Assembly (NCBI GenBank): GCA_049841135.1
Contig: JASGHK010000001.1
Coordinates: 620,001 to 684,000 of the forward strand
Length of the DNA: 64,000 bases
From: JACRCT01 sp049841135
GTDB taxonomy: Bacteria; Myxococcota; Myxococcia; Myxococcales; UBA5297
Reading direction: 5' to 3'
Each line of letters opens with the position of its first letter. Within the stretch, counting starts at the first letter, position 1. The position numbers and the translations under genes were made by a program. Positions 26,314-35,557 of the stretch are shown here, one piece after another. The notes below the pieces were generated by a model. That model ran no database searches. It had not been told where the DNA came from and saw nothing but the letters and a program-made list of their open reading frames with translations.

Positions 26314-28026
26314 GTGAAGGTCTCGGACTATGTGGCGGAGTACCTCGCCCGACGCGGCGTGACGCACGTCTTTTACCTCATCGGCGGAATGATCACCCAC
26401 CTGGTGGACTCGATGCACCGCCGCGGCAGCCCGCGACTGGTCACGCTCCACCACGAGCAGGCCGCGGCCTTCGCCGCCGACGCCTGGGCGCGCATGACCG
26501 GCGTCCCCGGCGTGGCGATGGCCACCAGCGGCCCCGGCGCCACCAACCTGCTCACCGGCATCGGCAGCTGCTACTTCGACGGGACGCCTGCGGTCTTCAT
26601 CACCGGGCAGGTCAACCGGCACGAGCTCAAGGGCGACCGCGCCATCCGCCAGCAGGGCTTCCAGGAGACCGACATCGTCTCCATGGCCCGCCCCATCACC
26701 AAGGCCTCCTGGCTGGTGACCGATCCTGCCAAGGTCCCCACGGTGCTCGCCGAGGCCTTCGACCTGGCGCTCGAGGGTCGGCCAGGTCCGGTGCTCATCG
26801 ACCTGCCGATGGACGTGCAGCGCATGAATGTCGAGCCGGTCTTCCCGCCCAAGGCCCCGGCCGCCCAGCCCGTCGAGGTGGACGCCGAGGAGATCCTCAA
26901 GGACCTCTCTGCCGCCCGGGCGCCCCTGCTGCTGGTCGGCGGCGGCGTGCAGTGCTCGGGCAGCGTGGCCGCGTTCCGCAAGGTAGCGGAGGCGCTGGGC
27001 ATCCCGGTGGTGCATTCGCTGCAGGGCGTGGACCTCTTGCCGGTCGAGCACCCGCTGCGCGCCGGACTCATCGGCACCTACGGAAACCGCTGGGCCAACA
27101 CCGCGCTGGGCCTCTCCGACTTCCTGCTGGTCCTCGGCAGCCGGCTCGACATCCGCCAGACGGGCTCCGACGCCGCGGGCTTCGCCAAAGGCAAGCGCAT
27201 CCACCAGGTCGACGTCGAAGCGGCGGAGATGAACAACCGCGTCAAGGGCGTGCGCGCCCACCACAGCGCGCTGCAGCCCTTCCTCGACGCGCTGCTGCGG
27301 CACCTGGGCGCACGGCCGGCGCTTGCGCGGCGCGAGGATTGGCTGCGGGAGATCGCGCGGATGCGCGAGCGGTGGCCCGACACCCAGGAGCAGGTGGCCC
27401 TCGAGGGGCTCAACCCCAACGCCGTCCTGCACCAGGTCTCCGCGCGCCTGCGGCACGCCTCGTCGTACTCGGTCGACGTGGGCAACCACCAGATGTGGGC
27501 GGCGCAGTCCCTCGATCTCGGCGAGGGCCAGCGCTTCCTCACCTCGGCTGGGATGGGCTCGATGGGCTTCGCCCTCCCGTCGGCCATCGGCGCGGCGTTC
27601 GCCCGGCCCGACGCGCCGGCGGTGGTCGTGGTGGGCGACGGCGGCCTGCAATGCAACATCCAGGAACTGCAGACCGTCGCCCGCAACAAGCTCGACCTGA
27701 AGATCGTCGTCCTCGACAACGCCAGCCTGGGGATGGTCCGCCACTTCCAGGAGAGCTACTTCGGCAAGCGCCTGGAGGGCACCGAGTGGGGCTACTCCGC
27801 GCCCGACTTCGCCAAGGTCGCCCAGGCGTACGGCATCCCCGCCCGGACCGCGGGCACCGAGGCCGAGCTGCGCCAGGCGCTCGACGAGCTCTTCTCGCAC
27901 GCGGGGCCCGCCCTGCTGCACGTGCTGGTGTCCCGCGAGGCGAAGGGGTATCCCAAGCTCGCCTTCGGCAAGCCCATCACCGAGATGGAGCCGCTCGCCA
28001 AGCCGCAGGAGATGGAGGACTCGTGA
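26314..28026 (+). CDS. Thiamine-diphosphate enzyme, acetolactate-synthase-like (possibly YerE-type)
   Basis: A 570-residue protein starting at GTG after GAGGTGGG. It has the three-domain plan of the acetolactate synthase group: the catalytic Glu in TLHHEQAAAFAADAW (about residue 48), a central Rossmann domain, and the ThDP motif VVGDGGLQCNIQELQTVARN to VVLDNASLGMV (about residues 439-470). Position is the clue to its role. It follows rfbF and rfbG and lies opposite rfbH, and in Yersinia the ThDP enzyme YerE adds a two-carbon unit from pyruvate to a CDP-3,6-dideoxy-4-ketosugar, giving branched yersiniose. A normal valine/isoleucine biosynthesis role is the alternative, but no regulatory subunit gene is next to it. 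Confidence 0.8.
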   Translation: MKVSDYVAEYLARRGVTHVFYLIGGMITHLVDSMHRRGSPRLVTLHHEQAAAFAADAWARMTGVPGVAMATSGPGATNLLTGIGSCYFDGTPAVFITGQVNRHELKGDRAIRQQGFQETDIVSMARPITKASWLVTDPAKVPTVLAEAFDLALEGRPGPVLIDLPMDVQRMNVEPVFPPKAPAAQPVEVDAEEILKDLSAARAPLLLVGGGVQCSGSVAAFRKVAEALGIPVVHSLQGVDLLPVEHPLRAGLIGTYGNRWANTALGLSDFLLVLGSRLDIRQTGSDAAGFAKGKRIHQVDVEAAEMNNRVKGVRAHHSALQPFLDALLRHLGARPALARREDWLREIARMRERWPDTQEQVALEGLNPNAVLHQVSARLRHASSYSVDVGNHQMWAAQSLDLGEGQRFLTSAGMGSMGFALPSAIGAAFARPDAPAVVVVGDGGLQCNIQELQTVARNKLDLKIVVLDNASLGMVRHFQESYFGKRLEGTEWGYSAPDFAKVAQAYGIPARTAGTEAELRQALDELFSHAGPALLHVLVSREAKGYPKLAFGKPITEMEPLAKPQEMEDS

Positions 28027-28061
28027 CGGCGCCCGACCAGCACCGCCACGCGAGGTGAAGA

Positions 28062-29051
28062 ATGCCAGACGCCCCCGCCAAGAAGCTCATCAGCGTCGTC
28101 ACGCCCTGCTTCAACGAAGAGGACAACGTCGAAGCCTGCTACCAGGCCGTCAAGGCGCTCTTCGACGGGCCTTTGTCGGCCTACGAGTTCGAGCACGTCT
28201 TCTGCGACAACTACTCCACCGACCGTACCGTGGAGAAGCTGCGGGCGATGGCCGCCGCCGACCCGCGAGTGAAGGTCATCCTCAACGCGCGCAACTTCGG
28301 CCCCTTCCGCTCCAACTTCAACGGGGTGATGGCCGCCAGCGGCGACGCCGTGGTCATCGCCCTCGCGGCCGACCAGCAAGACCCGCCGGAGGTCATCGTC
28401 GACTTCGTCAAGCAGTGGGAGGCCGGCCACAAGGTGGTCTACGGCATCCGCGCCCAACGCCAGGAGGGGCTGGTGATGCGCAGCACGCGCCGCGCCTACT
28501 ACCGGCTGGTCTCTCGCTTCGCGGACATGGAGATCCCGCCCGACGTCGGCGAGTTCCAGCTGGTCGACCGGGTGGTCGTCGAGGCGCTGCGCAAGTGCGA
28601 CGACTACTACCCGTACATCCGCGGCATGATCGCCCACTGCGGCTTCCCCCGGGTCGGCGTCCCCTTCACCTGGAAGGCGCGCGCGCGGGGCATGAGCAAG
28701 AACCGCCTCTTCCACCTCATCGATCAGGCGCTCAACGGCATCATCTCCTTCACCAACGTGCCGATGCGGGTGGCGATGTCGGTGGGCCTGCTCATCGCCA
28801 CGTTGGCCATCGGCCTCGCGGTGGTGAACCTGGCGCTGAACCTCGTCTACTACCGGCAGTTCGCGGCGCCCGGCATCCCCACGCTCATCGTCGCGGTCTT
28901 CTTCTTCGGCGGCGTCCAGCTGTTCTTCATGGGCATCCTGGGCGAGTACATCGCGGCCATCCACAGCCAGGTGCGCAAGCGGCCGGTGGTCGTCGAGCGG
29001 GAGCGCATCAACTTCGACCCGAAGCGGCTGTCCCCACACGACGGCCGCTGA
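28062..29051 (+). CDS. Membrane-anchored GT2 glycosyltransferase, polyprenyl-phosphate type
   Basis: A 329-residue enzyme of the DPM1/ArnC/GtrB group. The N-terminal GT2 domain has VVTPCFNEEDNVEACYQAV, VFCDNYSTDRT, ARNFGPFRSNFNGVMAA and VVIALAADQQDPPE, where the metal site is AADQQD. KARARGMSKNRLFHLIDQAL resembles the family loop before the membrane part. Two hydrophobic helices (about residues 240-265 and 278-303) end the protein. Members make polyprenyl-phosphate sugars that serve as donors for GT-C enzymes, several of which lie nearby. An alternative is a direct glycolipid transferase. Confidence 0.88.
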   Translation: MPDAPAKKLISVVTPCFNEEDNVEACYQAVKALFDGPLSAYEFEHVFCDNYSTDRTVEKLRAMAAADPRVKVILNARNFGPFRSNFNGVMAASGDAVVIALAADQQDPPEVIVDFVKQWEAGHKVVYGIRAQRQEGLVMRSTRRAYYRLVSRFADMEIPPDVGEFQLVDRVVVEALRKCDDYYPYIRGMIAHCGFPRVGVPFTWKARARGMSKNRLFHLIDQALNGIISFTNVPMRVAMSVGLLIATLAIGLAVVNLALNLVYYRQFAAPGIPTLIVAVFFFGGVQLFFMGILGEYIAAIHSQVRKRPVVVERERINFDPKRLSPHDGR

Positions 29052-29065
29052 GGACCCCCAGGCCC

Positions 29066-30335
29066 ATGCGCGAGCGGCTCAAGCGGCTGACCTTCCGCGC
29101 CGCGATGGCGGCGACCGGCCCCCTGCGCGACGCGCACAGACGCCGTGCCCGCCGGCTCTGGAAGCGCCGCCGGCGCACGAGCTATGGACCGCTCAAGGTG
29201 GTGGTGGAGGTGGCCTCGCTGCAGAGCGGCGGGCTGGAGACCGTCGTCCGCGACCTGCTGCTGGCCCTCGACCGCGAGCGGGTGCAGCCCGTGGTCGCCT
29301 GCACCGAGTCGGCGGGCCCGCTGGCGCGGCAGGTCGAGGCGGCGGGCATCCCGGTCTACGTCCTGAGCCGCAGCCGCGCGGCCCTGGCCTGGCTGCTCGA
29401 GCATGAGGAAGCGGACCTGCTCAACGCCCATTACTCGCTCTTCGGAGCGTCACTCGCGGCCCGCCTCGGCGTGCCCCAGCTCCACGTTCTCCACAACAGC
29501 TACGTCTGGCTCGACGACGGCGGCGCGCGGCGCTTCGCCTGGGCCTTCAAGGACGTCGAACGCTTCGTGGCCGTCTCGTCCTCGGTGGCGAGCTACTCGC
29601 GCCAGCGCTTCGGCCTCGCCGACGTCGCCGTCGTGCCCAACGGCATCGACTTGTCCGCCCTCAGGCTCTCGGAGCGCGATAGCCTGCGCGACGCAGCCCG
29701 CGCGGAAGCTCGGCTTGGATGACTCGTTCGCCTACCTGTGCCTGGGCCGCTACGAGCCCCGCAAGGAGCAGGCGGCGCTCATCGAGGCCTTCGCCCGCGT
29801 TGCCTCCCGCCTTCCCCGGGCGGCGCTGGTCTGCGCCGGCGAGGCGCCGGACGCGGCCTATCTCGGGCGCTGCCGGCGGCTGGCCGCCCAGAGCGGCTTC
29901 GAAGCGCGCATCCACCTGTTGCCACACCGGAGCGACCCCGAGCGGCTGCTCGCCGCTGCCGATGCGTTCATCCTGCCTTCCACGGTCGAGGGAGCCAGCG
30001 TGGGCGCGCTGCAGGCGGCGGCTTCGGGGCTGCCCGTGCTCCTGACCGACACCGGCGCCGCGCGCGAGCTGCTCGACTGGGGCGCGAGGGGAAGCCTGCT
30101 GCCTCCCCACCTTCCCGACCTCGCGAAGGCTTCCTTCGCCGACCTCACGGCAGTCGAGAGCCAGGCCCCGGAGCACGTGGTCGGTGCGCTCGCGCAGGCC
30201 ATGCTGGCCGTCGCTGAACAGCCCGACCGGTGGCGAGCGAGCGCGGCGGAGGTCCAACAACTACGTACGCGGATCGGCGTCGGGCCCATGGCCCGTGAGT
30301 ACGAACGCCTGTTCGCGGAGGTCGCCCGGCGATGA
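29066..30335 (+). CDS. Glycosyltransferase family 4 (one frameshift)
   Basis: A 422-residue enzyme after correction. The N-terminal acceptor half begins with a basic stretch (residues 1-35) and then VVVEVASLQSGGLETVVRDL, with VVPNGIDLSALR ending the domain. The C-terminal donor half has YLCLGRYEPRKEQAALIEAF and AFILPSTVEGASVGALQAAA with the Glu pair. The break is at 29705-29711, where GAAGCTC replaces GAGCTC; correcting it gives RAELGLDDSF, the linker expected in this family. Its stop overlaps the next start (ATGA). It probably adds one sugar of the repeat unit. Confidence 0.88.
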
Positions 30336-31198
30336 CCTACTGGAAATGGGCGGCGGGTGCGGCGGTCGTCGTGCTGCTGTCGGCCGGCGCCGCGTTCCTC
30401 CTCGGCCGCTCTACGATTGAGGTCATGGTCGACCTGCGCTCCGACGCGCCTGGGCCCAGGCTCGTCCGCCTGGACCAGGGAAGCCAAGTGCCCCTCGACG
30501 CCACGTTCGAGCGGCTCCCGCCCGAGCTTTCGCCGCCCCAGGAGTCGTTCGAGATCACCTCGACCGGAACCAAGAACTCTGCCGCGCGCAACTCCGAGGT
30601 CTGGATCCTCGACTTCCCGTTCCTCGACGAGGTCATCCAGGACCCGGCCGGCTCTTGGGAGCGCCGCGACGACCGCATGGTCAGCTACAAGGTCCAGCCG
30701 GCGAAGCTGCGCTGGTCGGGCGTGGGCGCGAAGAAGTTCTCGCTGGTGAAGCACCTGGACTCGGGCATCGCCAGGGTCCGCACCGGCGACGGCGAGAAGG
30801 AGCTCGACCTCTACGCGCCGGAGTGGACGACCATCGCCGTCCCGCTGGTCGCCAACGAGCACCTCGCCCGATACCGCGCGCGCATCCCGCGCAGCGCCCT
30901 GCGCGACCTGGCACTCGTGACCCGCGATGTACCAGTGCGGGTGTCTCTGGGGACGTTCCAGCCGCTGGTCCTCGTCAAGGCCGACCAGGCGGAGCCGCGC
31001 GAGACCGGGCGGGTCGTCGAACGCTGGGCGCCCGCCTTCCACGACGGTGCCGTGCTGCTGGGCCCCACGCAGCGCATCGAGCATGGAGGCTCACCGACGT
31101 TCCTCGCGCTCCTCCTCGCTCTGACGATCGTCTCGGGAGTCGTTCGCGCCTTCTATCTCACGCTGCGCGGGCCAGGGTCCGAGAGGCCCCCGGCGTAG
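30332..31198 (+). CDS. Unrecognised protein with membrane helix at each end
   Basis: A 288-residue protein coupled to the preceding glycosyltransferase by a four-base ATGA overlap. Residues about 5-25 and 255-275 are hydrophobic helices; about 230 residues between them are hydrophilic and strand-rich, with an odd number of charged loops. With a helix at each end, the central part is probably periplasmic. No motif could be matched. It sits directly before a large membrane protein, three bases away, and may be an accessory subunit for it. Confidence 0.6.
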   Translation: MTYWKWAAGAAVVVLLSAGAAFLLGRSTIEVMVDLRSDAPGPRLVRLDQGSQVPLDATFERLPPELSPPQESFEITSTGTKNSAARNSEVWILDFPFLDEVIQDPAGSWERRDDRMVSYKVQPAKLRWSGVGAKKFSLVKHLDSGIARVRTGDGEKELDLYAPEWTTIAVPLVANEHLARYRARIPRSALRDLALVTRDVPVRVSLGTFQPLVLVKADQAEPRETGRVVERWAPAFHDGAVLLGPTQRIEHGGSPTFLALLLALTIVSGVVRAFYLTLRGPGSERPPA

Positions 31199-31201
31199 GA
31201 C

Positions 31202-32896
31202 ATGAACCGGGATCCCGCTTTGCAAGGCCCGAGGGAGCTTGGCGCCGACGAAGCCGTCGCACTGCTCGTCGGCCTGCACCTCTGGCTCCTCGTCGGCGGG
31301 ACCTTCTGCGCCAACGCCCTGCTCCTCTGGGCACGTCATCCTTCCCCTGCCCTCGCATTCGGCTGCGCGGTGGCGCTCGCCGTAACCGGCCACGTCATCG
31401 CCAGCCGCCGCTGGCTCCCGGTCGGCCGCCGTTCCCAATCCTTGCTCTCAGTGGCCATCAGCCTCTTCGCAGTGGGGCTCTCGCTGTCGCTGGCGCTCTT
31501 CTTCTTCGACATCTCCTGCGACGGCCCCGCCTACCACGAGCCGGCCATCCTCCAGTTGGCGAGCGGCTGGAACCCCTTCCGCGACGCGCCGTTGGACGAC
31601 GCGGTCTACGAGAACATCTGGAGCAACCACTACCCAAAGGCCTCTTGGAACGTGGGCGCGGCCGCCCTCGCTCTTCTCGGGAAGATCGAAGCCGGCAAGG
31701 CCCAGGGACTCATCCTCGTCTTCGCTTCAGCTGCGCTCGTCCATTCCGCCGCCCGAGCGAGACAGTGGCGCCCGCGGCGCTCCGCCCTGGCGGCCTTCCT
31801 CCTCTCCTTCAACCCCGTCTGCCTCTATCAATCGCAGAGCTTCTACGTCGACGGGCTGCTCGCCTGCGCCATGGTCTCCACCGTGGCCATCGTCCTCATG
31901 CTGCGCGGGCGACCACGCGCCTTCGGCCTGCTCGGCCTGCTGTTCGTCGTCGTGGTCTACGGGGCGAACCTCAAGTTCACCGGGCTCGTGTACCTGGGAC
32001 TGCTGCTGGCCGGGTCGGTCCTCGCGCTGCTTCTCGAGCGCAGCTCTTCGTGGGCGGCACTGGCAGTCTCCGCCAGCCTCGCCTTGGCTGCGGCCGTCCT
32101 GGTCTTCGGCAATAACCCCTACATCACCAACTGGGCCACCCGCGGGCACCCCTTCCATCCACTCGAGGGCCCGGCCGACCAGCGCATCGACGTGATGAAG
32201 AGCCAGGCGTCAGACCGCTTCCTCGCCAAGAACCGGATCTCCAAGCTCCTCATCGCGCATCTTTCGCGGGCGACCAACGACACCACCTCGGACCCCACGC
32301 TCAAGCTGCCGTTCACCGTCAGCGCCAGGGAACTCCGGGCGTTCCATTCGACCGACGTCCGCATCGGCGGCTTCGGTCCCCTGTTCGCCTTGGCCGTCCT
32401 GCTGGGCCTCGCGGGCGCCGCGGCGCACTTCTCCTCCCTGCGAGGCGACGGCGTGCCCTGGACGCAGTGGCTCTCCCGCGGAGTGCTGCTCGGCTGCCTC
32501 ACGCTCCTTGGCACGATCCTGGTCAACCCCGAAGCCTGGTGGGCCCGGTACGCACCGCAGATCTGGTGGATTCCTTGCGGGATCGGACTGGCCCTGCTCT
32601 CGGCTCGCAGCCAGACCGCGCGAAGGCTCGGCTGGTCGGTCGTCACCGTGTTGGCCCTCAACCTCTTGCTCGTGGGCGGCTCCTACTTCAGTCACCAGGT
32701 CGCCGAGACCCGAGCCATCGACGCCCAGCTCCGTGCCTTGAGCGGCGAGAGAGGCACCGTTTCGCTCCTGCAACCCCAGCCGTCGGCCCAGCGGCGGCTG
32801 CTCGAAGCCGGGCTGGAGGTCCGCGAGACTGCGGTTCCGTGCGGCAAACCCATCGGCCTGCACGGCCTCCCCACCGAGATCTGCCCCGTCCCCTGA
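31202..32896 (+). CDS. Polytopic membrane protein, GT-C-like
   Basis: A 564-residue protein with about twelve hydrophobic segments. The first outer loop has FFDISCDGPAYHEPAILQLA with an acidic residue, then GWNPFRDAPLDD and NHYPKASW, resembling the early loops of GT-C transferases of polymer loci. A short hydrophilic tail (about 65 residues) ends the protein. Donor is probably a polyprenyl-phosphate sugar, supplied by enzymes such as the GT2 gene upstream; this is inference. It could instead be a hypothetical O-antigen-related membrane protein without enzyme activity. Confidence 0.65.
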   Translation: MNRDPALQGPRELGADEAVALLVGLHLWLLVGGTFCANALLLWARHPSPALAFGCAVALAVTGHVIASRRWLPVGRRSQSLLSVAISLFAVGLSLSLALFFFDISCDGPAYHEPAILQLASGWNPFRDAPLDDAVYENIWSNHYPKASWNVGAAALALLGKIEAGKAQGLILVFASAALVHSAARARQWRPRRSALAAFLLSFNPVCLYQSQSFYVDGLLACAMVSTVAIVLMLRGRPRAFGLLGLLFVVVVYGANLKFTGLVYLGLLLAGSVLALLLERSSSWAALAVSASLALAAAVLVFGNNPYITNWATRGHPFHPLEGPADQRIDVMKSQASDRFLAKNRISKLLIAHLSRATNDTTSDPTLKLPFTVSARELRAFHSTDVRIGGFGPLFALAVLLGLAGAAAHFSSLRGDGVPWTQWLSRGVLLGCLTLLGTILVNPEAWWARYAPQIWWIPCGIGLALLSARSQTARRLGWSVVTVLALNLLLVGGSYFSHQVAETRAIDAQLRALSGERGTVSLLQPQPSAQRRLLEAGLEVRETAVPCGKPIGLHGLPTEICPVP

Positions 32897-33045
32897 AGTC
32901 CCGGTCCGAGGCGAAGGCGACTTCAGGACGGTCCGACTGACGTCCGGTCGCCAGCCACTGTCGTACGCCCCGCTTGGAGCAGTTCTGGAAGTTGGCGCCA
33001 GTGCTTACCTGCTCGGGAACCGAAAACCCCAGGAGGCGAACGGCC

Positions 33046-33969
33046 ATGCCCCTCTTCCGACGCTACGAAGGCGACCCGGTTCCCGACGCTCCGCTCGAGC
33101 AGCGAATCCTCTCCTTCCTCGACCCACGCCGCGGTGACGCCCAGGTCTTCTACGACCAGGACATCGACGCCCGGCCCCTGCTCGCCTGGCTGGACCACGC
33201 CAACCGCGACCGGCCCAAGGACGACCACTTCACCGTCTTCCACGTCGTCACCGGGGGCATCGTCCGCGCCCTGCAGATCCGCCCGAAGATGAACCGGTTC
33301 GTGGTGGGCGGCGTGCTCTACCAGCGCAAGTGGGTCGACATCTCCTTCATCGTCAAGAAGCAGATGCACGACGACGGCAAGACCAGCGCGGTCAAGGTCC
33401 ACTTCGAGGACGGCGACACGCTGGAGAAGATGGTCGGGCGCATCAAGGGCGCCGTCGGCCGCGGCCGCAAGCACTCGAAGACCGCCAGCGAGCGGGAAAT
33501 GGCCCTCGGGCTCAAGCTGCCACGGGTGATGCTCAAGGGCGTCGTCGCGGCGGTGCGCACGCTGGACTTCTTCAACCTGCTGCCGGCCTCGATGATCGAC
33601 GCCGACGAGCTCTACTCCTCGGCGTTCCTGGCGAACCTCGGCGGAGTCGGGCTCGCCGCGCCCCAGCACCACCTGTACGACTGGGGCACCATCCCCATGT
33701 TCACGGTCATCGGGAAGATCGAGAAGAAGGCCGTGGTCAACGACGCCGGCAAGGTCGAGGTGCGCGACATCCTGCCCTTGCGCTGGACCTTCGACGAGCG
33801 CTGCGCCGACGGGTACTACGCCGCCGGTAGCCTGGACATGGTCCGCGACTTCGTCGTCAACCCCGAGGCGCTGATGAAGGTTGGGCCGCCGGCCGAGAAG
33901 CCCTGGACGCCGGAGGGGACGCCCAAGGGTCGGAGGTCGGCGAACACGGTGGAGGTCGTCGCCGACTGA
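33046..33969 (+). CDS. 2-oxo acid dehydrogenase E2-like acyltransferase domain without catalytic His
   Basis: A 307-residue protein starting after AGGAGG. It carries only a CAT/E2-type catalytic fold: an N-terminal MNRFVVGGVLYQRKWVDISF, a central GVVAAVRTLDF helix, NLGGVGLAAPQHHLYDWGTI, and the end WTFDERCADGYYAAG, which aligns with the E2 active-site HxxxDG. The His position is occupied by Glu or Asp, so normal acyl transfer is not expected. No lipoyl domain or E1/E3-binding domain is present. Function in a polysaccharide locus is unknown. A structural or carrier role, or a different chemistry, are options. Confidence 0.75.
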   Translation: MPLFRRYEGDPVPDAPLEQRILSFLDPRRGDAQVFYDQDIDARPLLAWLDHANRDRPKDDHFTVFHVVTGGIVRALQIRPKMNRFVVGGVLYQRKWVDISFIVKKQMHDDGKTSAVKVHFEDGDTLEKMVGRIKGAVGRGRKHSKTASEREMALGLKLPRVMLKGVVAAVRTLDFFNLLPASMIDADELYSSAFLANLGGVGLAAPQHHLYDWGTIPMFTVIGKIEKKAVVNDAGKVEVRDILPLRWTFDERCADGYYAAGSLDMVRDFVVNPEALMKVGPPAEKPWTPEGTPKGRRSANTVEVVAD

Positions 33970-33988
33970 CGAACGGCTACCGGCAACC

Positions 33989-34380
33989 GGCAACCGCGAA
34001 AGGAGCCGCAAGCGTCAGCGCGTCGGGCCTCCTTCTGCCCTGTGCAGTGACCGCGTGGTGTTGGGCACGGATGAGGTCCATCCGTGCTCAACGCGGACGG
34101 TCATTGCTGGTGCTGATCACGCTGAAAGACGGCAACCGCGAAAGGAGCCGCAAGCGTAAGCGCGTCGGGCCTCCTTCAGCCCTGTGCAGTGACCGCGTGG
34201 TGTTGAGCACGGATGAAGGTACATCCGTGCTCGACGCCCCACGCTGCTGCGTGGTTTCACGGGCAAAGTGACCAGCGCCATCAAGCCCCGATACGGGCTG
34301 CTCTCTGCTCGACTCGACCTCATCACTGCGCAGGGCAGGACAGAAGGAGGCCCGACGCGCTGACGCTTGCGGCTCGCAAG
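33989..34380. repeat. Two direct repeats and one inverted repeat of a 106-bp unit
   Basis: Copies at 33989-34094 and 34131-34237 are direct repeats 142 bases apart with few differences. Each holds a hairpin with an ACGGATG/CATCCGT stem. A third, partial copy at 34326-34374 is inverted. The shared core is AGCCGCAAGCG, TCGGGCCTCCTTC and TGCAGTGACCGCGTGGTGTTG. The array sits between the convergent E2-like and wecB genes. It may end transcription and is a site for recombination. Confidence 0.75.
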
Positions 34381-34397
34381 TCGTCGGACGACGTCGC

Positions 34398-35519
34398 TCA
34401 GCCCAAGCGCGACGCCAGGTACTCCACGATCCGCTCGCTCGCCTTCCCATCCCCATACGGGCTCCCGGCGGTCGACATCCGCCGGTAGTGCTCGGCGTCA
34501 TCCAGCAGGCGCACGACGTTAAAAACGATCTTGGCGCGGTCGGTCCCGACCAGCAGCGCCGCCCCGGCGTCCACCGCCTCGGGCCGCTCGGTCACCTCGC
34601 GCATCACCAGCACCGGCTTGCCCACGGCCGGGCCCTCCTCCTGCACGCCGCCGCTGTCGGTGAGCAGCAGGTAGGCACGGTCCATCAACCACAGGAACGG
34701 CAGATACGACTGCGGCTCGATGAGGTGCAGCCTCGACAGCGTTCCGAGCCGCTCGAAGACGGGCCCGCGGACGTTCGGGTTGAGGTGGACCGGATAGACG
34801 ATCTCGATGTCCTCGCGGGTCCGCGCCAGCTCGCCCAGCGCGTCGCACATGGCCTCGACGCCCGGCCCAAAGTTCTCGCGCCGGTGGCCCGTGACCAGCA
34901 CCAGCCGCTTCTTGGGATCGAGCTTCAGCCCCTCGATGCCCGGCGTCGCCCGCGCTCGCGGCAGCGCCTGGTAGAGCGCGTCGATGACCGTGTTGCCGGT
35001 GACCAGGATGCGGTCGGCCGGGAAGCCCGCCTTGAGCAGGTTGTCGGCAGAGCCCTTGGTCGGCGGGAAGTGGAAGTCGGTCAGCGAGCTGGCCAGCACC
35101 CGGTTGATCTCCTCCGGGAACGGCTGGAACTTGTCCCACGAGCGCAGCCCCGCCTCGACATGTGCGACGCGGGTCCGCACGTAGAACGCCGCGAGCGCCA
35201 CCGCGAACGCCGTCGTCGTGTCGCCCTGCACCACGACGACCTCGGGCTTCTGCTCGGCCAGCACCGGCCGCATCGCCAGCAGCACCTTGGCGGTGACGTC
35301 GAAGATGTCCTGGCCCGGCGCCATCAGATCGAGGTCGATGTCCGGCTTGAGATCGAAGACCTCGAGCGCCTGGTCGAGCATCTGCCGGTGCTGGGCGGTC
35401 GCGCAGACCACGGTCTGGAAGCGGTCGGGACGCGCGCGCAGCGCCCGGACCAGCGGAGCGAGCTTGATGACCTCGGGCCGGGTGCCCATGGCGACGAGGA
35501 TTCGGTGAGGAGTGGTCAT
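34398..35519 (-). CDS. wecB: UDP-N-acetylglucosamine 2-epimerase (non-hydrolysing)
   Basis: Converts UDP-GlcNAc to UDP-ManNAc, a precursor of surface polysaccharides. The 373-residue protein has ILVAMGTRPEVIKLAPLVRA at the N-terminus, VVQGDTTTAFAVALAAF, VAHVEAGLRSWDKFQPFPEE and the late TDSGGVQEEGPAVGKPVLVMRE, all family blocks with the catalytic Asp/Glu residues in place. The start was chosen because the conserved block begins a few residues in. It follows an O-antigen ligase-like gene on the same strand. Confidence 0.95.
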   Translation of the reverse strand: MTTPHRILVAMGTRPEVIKLAPLVRALRARPDRFQTVVCATAQHRQMLDQALEVFDLKPDIDLDLMAPGQDIFDVTAKVLLAMRPVLAEQKPEVVVVQGDTTTAFAVALAAFYVRTRVAHVEAGLRSWDKFQPFPEEINRVLASSLTDFHFPPTKGSADNLLKAGFPADRILVTGNTVIDALYQALPRARATPGIEGLKLDPKKRLVLVTGHRRENFGPGVEAMCDALGELARTREDIEIVYPVHLNPNVRGPVFERLGTLSRLHLIEPQSYLPFLWLMDRAYLLLTDSGGVQEEGPAVGKPVLVMREVTERPEAVDAGAALLVGTDRAKIVFNVVRLLDDAEHYRRMSTAGSPYGDGKASERIVEYLASRLG

Positions 35520-35557
35520 GGTGTGCGGCAACCTAGCAGAACGGTTCGGCCTCGTTC

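Noticed and set aside
29700..29715. Programmed ribosomal frameshifting at GAAGCTC sites
   Set aside because: No slippery heptamer or downstream structure is common to the sites, and many unrelated genes are affected.
33989..34380. CRISPR array
   Set aside because: Only two direct copies of about 106 bases plus an inverted one, without short regular repeats or cas genes.
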